Shown here: piece after piece, positions 60,349 to 64,000 of the stretch
Layout: each line of letters starts with the position of its first letter
Numbering within the stretch: position 1 is the stretch's first letter
Origin: Chlorops oryzae
Taxonomy: Eukaryota; Arthropoda; Insecta; Diptera; Chloropidae
Direction of reading: 5' to 3'
NCBI GenBank assembly: GCA_020466095.1
Contig: CM035808.1
Span: forward strand, 47,718,663-47,782,662
Length of the DNA: 64,000 nt
Notes under the pieces: generated by a model
What the model was told of the DNA's origin: nothing
Databases searched by the model: none
The model's input: only the letters and a program-made list of their open reading frames with translations
Position numbers and translations under genes: made by a program

Positions 60349-62048
60349 CCCAACTAACAAAATAGGTCGAAAAGAGGTCCGTTCGACCTCTTTTTAGGTA
60401 AGAAAGACTTTCCGACTTGACCTAATTAGGTCGAAATTACGTCGATTCGTCGTCGATTCGACGTAAGTGGGGAATAAAATGGAAGTCGATTGGAAGTAAT
60501 AATAGGGCATAATAGGGCATTTCGACTTCAAAGTCAGGGCGAAAAGAAGTCCGTTTTACTAAATATTAGTCGAAAAGAAGTCCGCACGACGTCGAAATGA
60601 CCAATTCTCGACCTAATTGGACTTATGAGTAAAACGAAGTTTGCGAGAGACAAAGAAAGCGACATATGCATCGATTATTTCGTACTTATTCACATGAACT
60701 TTTCGTAAAATTAATAAAATATTTTGAACGAAATATTTTCTATTAAATAAAATACAAATAAAATAGAGACTTTATGGAAACATATTTTTCGATTGCAAAA
60801 AACGAAACACGTATGCCAGGCAAGATTTATGGTAAAAGCGTTCCTTCTATCTCTTATTTTTTCACGGGCGTTTTCAATGAAGAACGATAAAATAAAATTT
60901 TCTTCATTAAAAATATTTTCCCATACAAAAATCTGGCTGAAACGAAGCTGTAGTGCGAACAAAGATGGCGAAGCATAAAATTCGACCACAAAGTCGAAAG
61001 TACCTATTTTTCTGACCAAATAGGTAAAATCGACTTTGATGCCTCGACCTATATGTCGAAATTCCCTAATTAGGTATTTTCGACTTTAAAGTCATAATAA
61101 TTTCTGATTTAAAATGCCCTATTAGCGCTTTTCGACCTGAAATAGCCCTATTAGGTCATTTATTACCTATTTTAGCGCTAATAGGTAATTTCGACCTATT
61201 AGGGCATTTTGAAGTCTTATCGACCTATTAGGGCATTTTGACTTAAAACCGACCTGAAAGTAAATAATCCGACTTAATATTTCACACACACATACTAACA
61301 TTGGACATTTCCCGCCATATGGCATATGCTGTGATAGCGCAATGTGAACCCTTTCTTTGTTTTGCTAGATGCTGACGTCACATAAGTGTTTCTTTCATAA
61401 ATTTATATTTATTGCTCAAAGAAGTAAATTGCGCCAGTCAAATAAAATGGAAATTTAAACTTAAATTTGGATACAGCCTAACTGAAAGCAAAACAAAGGG
61501 AAAAGACTGCGAACGTGCGGACTTCTGACAATATCGAGAGCGTGCGAGTTATAATGATAAACAAGGCATTTTAGGTCGAAATAGGTCATAAAATTTTTAG
61601 CTATCTGACCTATTTCGACTTTAAAGTCAAACCGACTATGAAGTCCGAAAATCAAGTCCGCTCGACTTTGAAGTCGAAGCATGCAACAAAATAAGTCAAC
61701 TTTTGACCCTATTTCGCCCTATAAGTCAATCGGACTTTAAAGTCGAATTTTTGTCGAAAAATTGGTCGGTTTGCCTTGAAAAATTACCTAATTTGGAAGT
61801 CAAAGTCAAGTCAATATTAAGTCACAAAATAGGGCATTTTTACCTCTTTTCGACCAAAAATCGACTTGTTAGTCGAAACGACTTTGAAGTCATGAAATAG
61901 GGCGAATAAAGGTAATTTGGACCTTCGAAACGGACTTTAAAGTTAGTCATATTTAAGGCCGGAAAATAGATCAGGAATAGGGTAATTTCAACCTAAATAG
62001 GTCGATTCGACTTACTCCTGGTCGAATCGCCCTATTGTGCTTGTTGGG
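60349..62048. mobile_element. 1.7-kb element built from GGTCGAAAT/GACCTATTT words
   Basis: Ends CCCAACTAACAAAATAGG and the complement of CCCAACAAGCACAATAGG (15 of 18 match). Almost the whole body consists of variants of AGGTCGAAAT, AAGTCGAAA and CCTATTAGGGCATTTTGAC in both orientations; I count roughly thirty GTCGA or TCGAC words, against two or three expected by chance. No coding frame. The left flank ends TA but the right flank starts CA, so the target duplication is unclear. It begins 33 bases after the element at 58085-60315 ends. Confidence 0.75.
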
Positions 62049-62246
62049 CAATGATCAGCAGGAATATAATGATTAAAGGTGATTTCTCTCTAGCCCTGAA
62101 ACTAAATTTATTTCTCATACTTTAATGTTATACGGCGTCCCACTATGGGGTTTGAACGGAAAAAATGGATTTTTAACTCTCCGATTTCCAAGTGTTAATG
62201 ATTTAGTTTTGTACTAGCCTAACATTTGAAACATTACCATATGCGT

Positions 62247-62326
62247 AAATTTCACAGCCTCAGCTCAGCTTCAGCACATTGATTTTATTTAGAAGCTGTG
62301 GCTGCAGCTGAGCTGTTGAAATTTAA
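62247..62326. repeat. 80-bp imperfect hairpin with CAGCTCAGC words
   Basis: AAATTTCACAGCCTCAGC at the left pairs imperfectly with AGCTGAGCTGTTGAAATTT at the right; a further CCTCAGCTCAGCC follows at about 62330. Another small example of a motif repeated in both orientations. Confidence 0.5.
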
Positions 62327-62555
62327 ATTGCCTCAGCTCAGCCGGGCCGCCCAGGCCCCACTTTGCGTGGTATCGACTAGCTCCTTTTTGAAAAGTCTTA
62401 ACTAAATAAAAGAGAAAATAAGTTTAGGTGATAAAGTCATGGAAACTCGACACACATACATAGGTATATAGCTATATTAAAGGCCCAAAGGTCGCGCCAA
62501 AAAATGCAAAGTATTCTGGAGACTTCCTGCTGTATTGTAATCTAACAAAAAAAAT

Positions 62556-62719
62556 ATCCCTCTCCCCTATTTTTCTTCTTCCTTCTTATTTCTTTCTTTC
62601 TCTTTGATTCTCTTTCCTTTTCCTCTCTTCCTCTCTATCTCTTTCTCCTATTTTCCCTTTTTTCGTCTTGCTTTTTCTTTTCCCTCTTTATCCCCCCATC
62701 TTTCTCTACATCATTCTCA
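62556..62719 (+). repeat. Polypyrimidine tract, about 165 bases
   Basis: Almost pure C and T with few interruptions (CTTTCTTTCTCTTTG, CCTCTCTATCTCTTTC). Low complexity; could form triplex DNA or simply be decayed (CTTT)n. Confidence 0.9.
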
Positions 62720-64000
62720 ATATTAAACAAAACACCTTAAATTTTCTCCACAACGAAAGAAAAATGCTTAACGTTTTTTACTTTCTCAACAAGATGAAGC
62801 ATTATCAATTTATAATTTAGAATTTAGTAAACACAATTGAAAAGCCATAACTAATACTTTAAGAGGTTAATGGGCCAAATCGATACATAATATTAGACGA
62901 TTAATGCATTCATGCGAAATCTCGAGAGTAAATAAGACAACAAAACACGTGCACATCGCTGATGTAAATAAGTTACACTTCCTCGGAATACCATGAGCCG
63001 TAAAGTGAAAACATCTTTTAGTGGAAACAGCTTGGGAGCACATTATTTTCATATACATATGTATGTACGTCTTATAGACCCTTACATTCGCAGAAACAGA
63101 CAGACGCATACATTTATTCACGGATCTATGAAAGGAACCTTTTCAACGCACATGTGCATAAACATATCCCTCAAGAATCATAAGACTACGAGTGGGTACA
63201 TTTGGGGAGGGAGAACGGTGTTTTTGCGGAAGATACTCAAAAGTAGTCCCATCAAAATATCGTCGTAGGTGTTAAACAACGACTTTTCAAACAATTCAGG
63301 CGCGGTGTGAAGTAAAAATAAATGCCAATGGAACAAATAGCAGCCAACGTTACCTCTCTCTGATCTGCAACGGAGTAGTTTATAAGCCGCCGTATTGTGT
63401 AGGCTTATTAACTGCTCTTGACTACTTGACTGCTAGATAAAAGCTTAACCGGAGAAAGAAAACTGGTCCAAAAGTTTGCTTAATGTGACTAGTTTTTTGT
63501 TTACCAAAAAGCTATGCTCACAGCAAAGATCTCTCGTGTTCGGCAGTTATGGTAGTTGATTATTTTATTACAAATATTTCGTGACAGTACATGAAAGAAT
63601 TCCACAAGCCCCTTAAACCGAGTGCCTGTTGCTATTTGCTCGACTCCAAGTTCTCCCAAACTCGAGCATAATGTTTCATTGAACTTTAATATTGTTTTTA
63701 TCGACTATGGGTATAAATAAAATAAATTTCTTATGAAATAGTAGTGGACTAGGTTGGAGACTTCGGATGCTGCCAATTGAATTATTTTTGAATAATTTGC
63801 ACTAAATTCTAACAAAACCCAAATCATTGGGTGAAAAAGTGCCAAGTCCATTTTTACAAATTTTATAGCAGGCACAAGAAATTTTTAAGTCTTCTCGAAA
63901 GCAATTACATCTGCGCACTACAATTTTTGCGTTAAATGAAAAAAGGAGCGGATACATATCCTTTTTTAAAGCGATGAATTCTTCATTAATTTTTTTAATT

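Larger units (their letters stand above)
62049..64000. other. Intron-like or intergenic sequence to the window edge
   Basis: No gene recognised. Contains a small CAGCTCAGC hairpin and a long polypyrimidine tract (listed separately). Short frames near 62867-63268 have no recognisable features. Confidence 0.5.

Overview
This is insect genomic DNA, most likely from a higher dipteran and quite possibly a tephritid-type fruit fly. The sequence is AT-rich, introns are very long, and there are INE-1/DINE-1 (mini-me) type Helentron-associated repeats, a mariner transposase relic, and exons whose translation matches a Drosophila furin-like protease. Two 100-N runs (11901-12000 and 40028-40127) mark scaffold gaps. 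Nothing suggests a bacterial or viral replicon.

Only a few hundred bases code for host protein. Two plus-strand exons (15486-15620 and 35197-35356) belong to one furin-family proprotein convertase gene, best matched to Furin-like protease 2. The first carries the catalytic Asp, the second the catalytic His. They join in phase 0 across a 19.6-kb intron, so most of the window is probably intron of this gene. An intact intronless Tom20 paralogue (37681-38106) lies on the same strand about 2.3 kb past the second exon.

Layout. 1-640: a degenerate motif array and a small inverted-repeat element. 640-27355: a giant inverted repeat with arms 640-9695 and 19384-27355, about 96% identical where sampled. 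Its 9.7-kb spacer holds a smaller inverted pair, an hAT-like foldback element (12080-15098, 8-bp target duplication), several INE-1-like copies and the first convertase exon. 28862-34605: a near-identical 2.87-kb tandem duplication. 35.2-41.5 kb: second exon, Tom20-like gene and plain intron. 41580-48086: a second foldback element with 153-bp satellite units in both arms and a decayed hAT transposase inside. 48481-49446: mariner relic. 54355-55155: diverged INE-1-like copy. 58085-60315 and 60349-62048: two TIR elements whose bodies are built from one short motif each; the first holds a non-LTR retrotransposon fragment and tRNA-like sequence.

The most unusual signals are: (1) a catalytic-domain exon enclosed by multi-kilobase complementary arms, which in the pre-mRNA could drive long dsRNA, exon skipping or back-splicing; (2) several unrelated TIR elements each made almost wholly of a private short motif in both orientations, two of them carrying tRNA-like modules; (3) a foldback element whose repeat unit is centred on a 35-bp palindrome and whose end resembles a module inside the giant inverted repeat.
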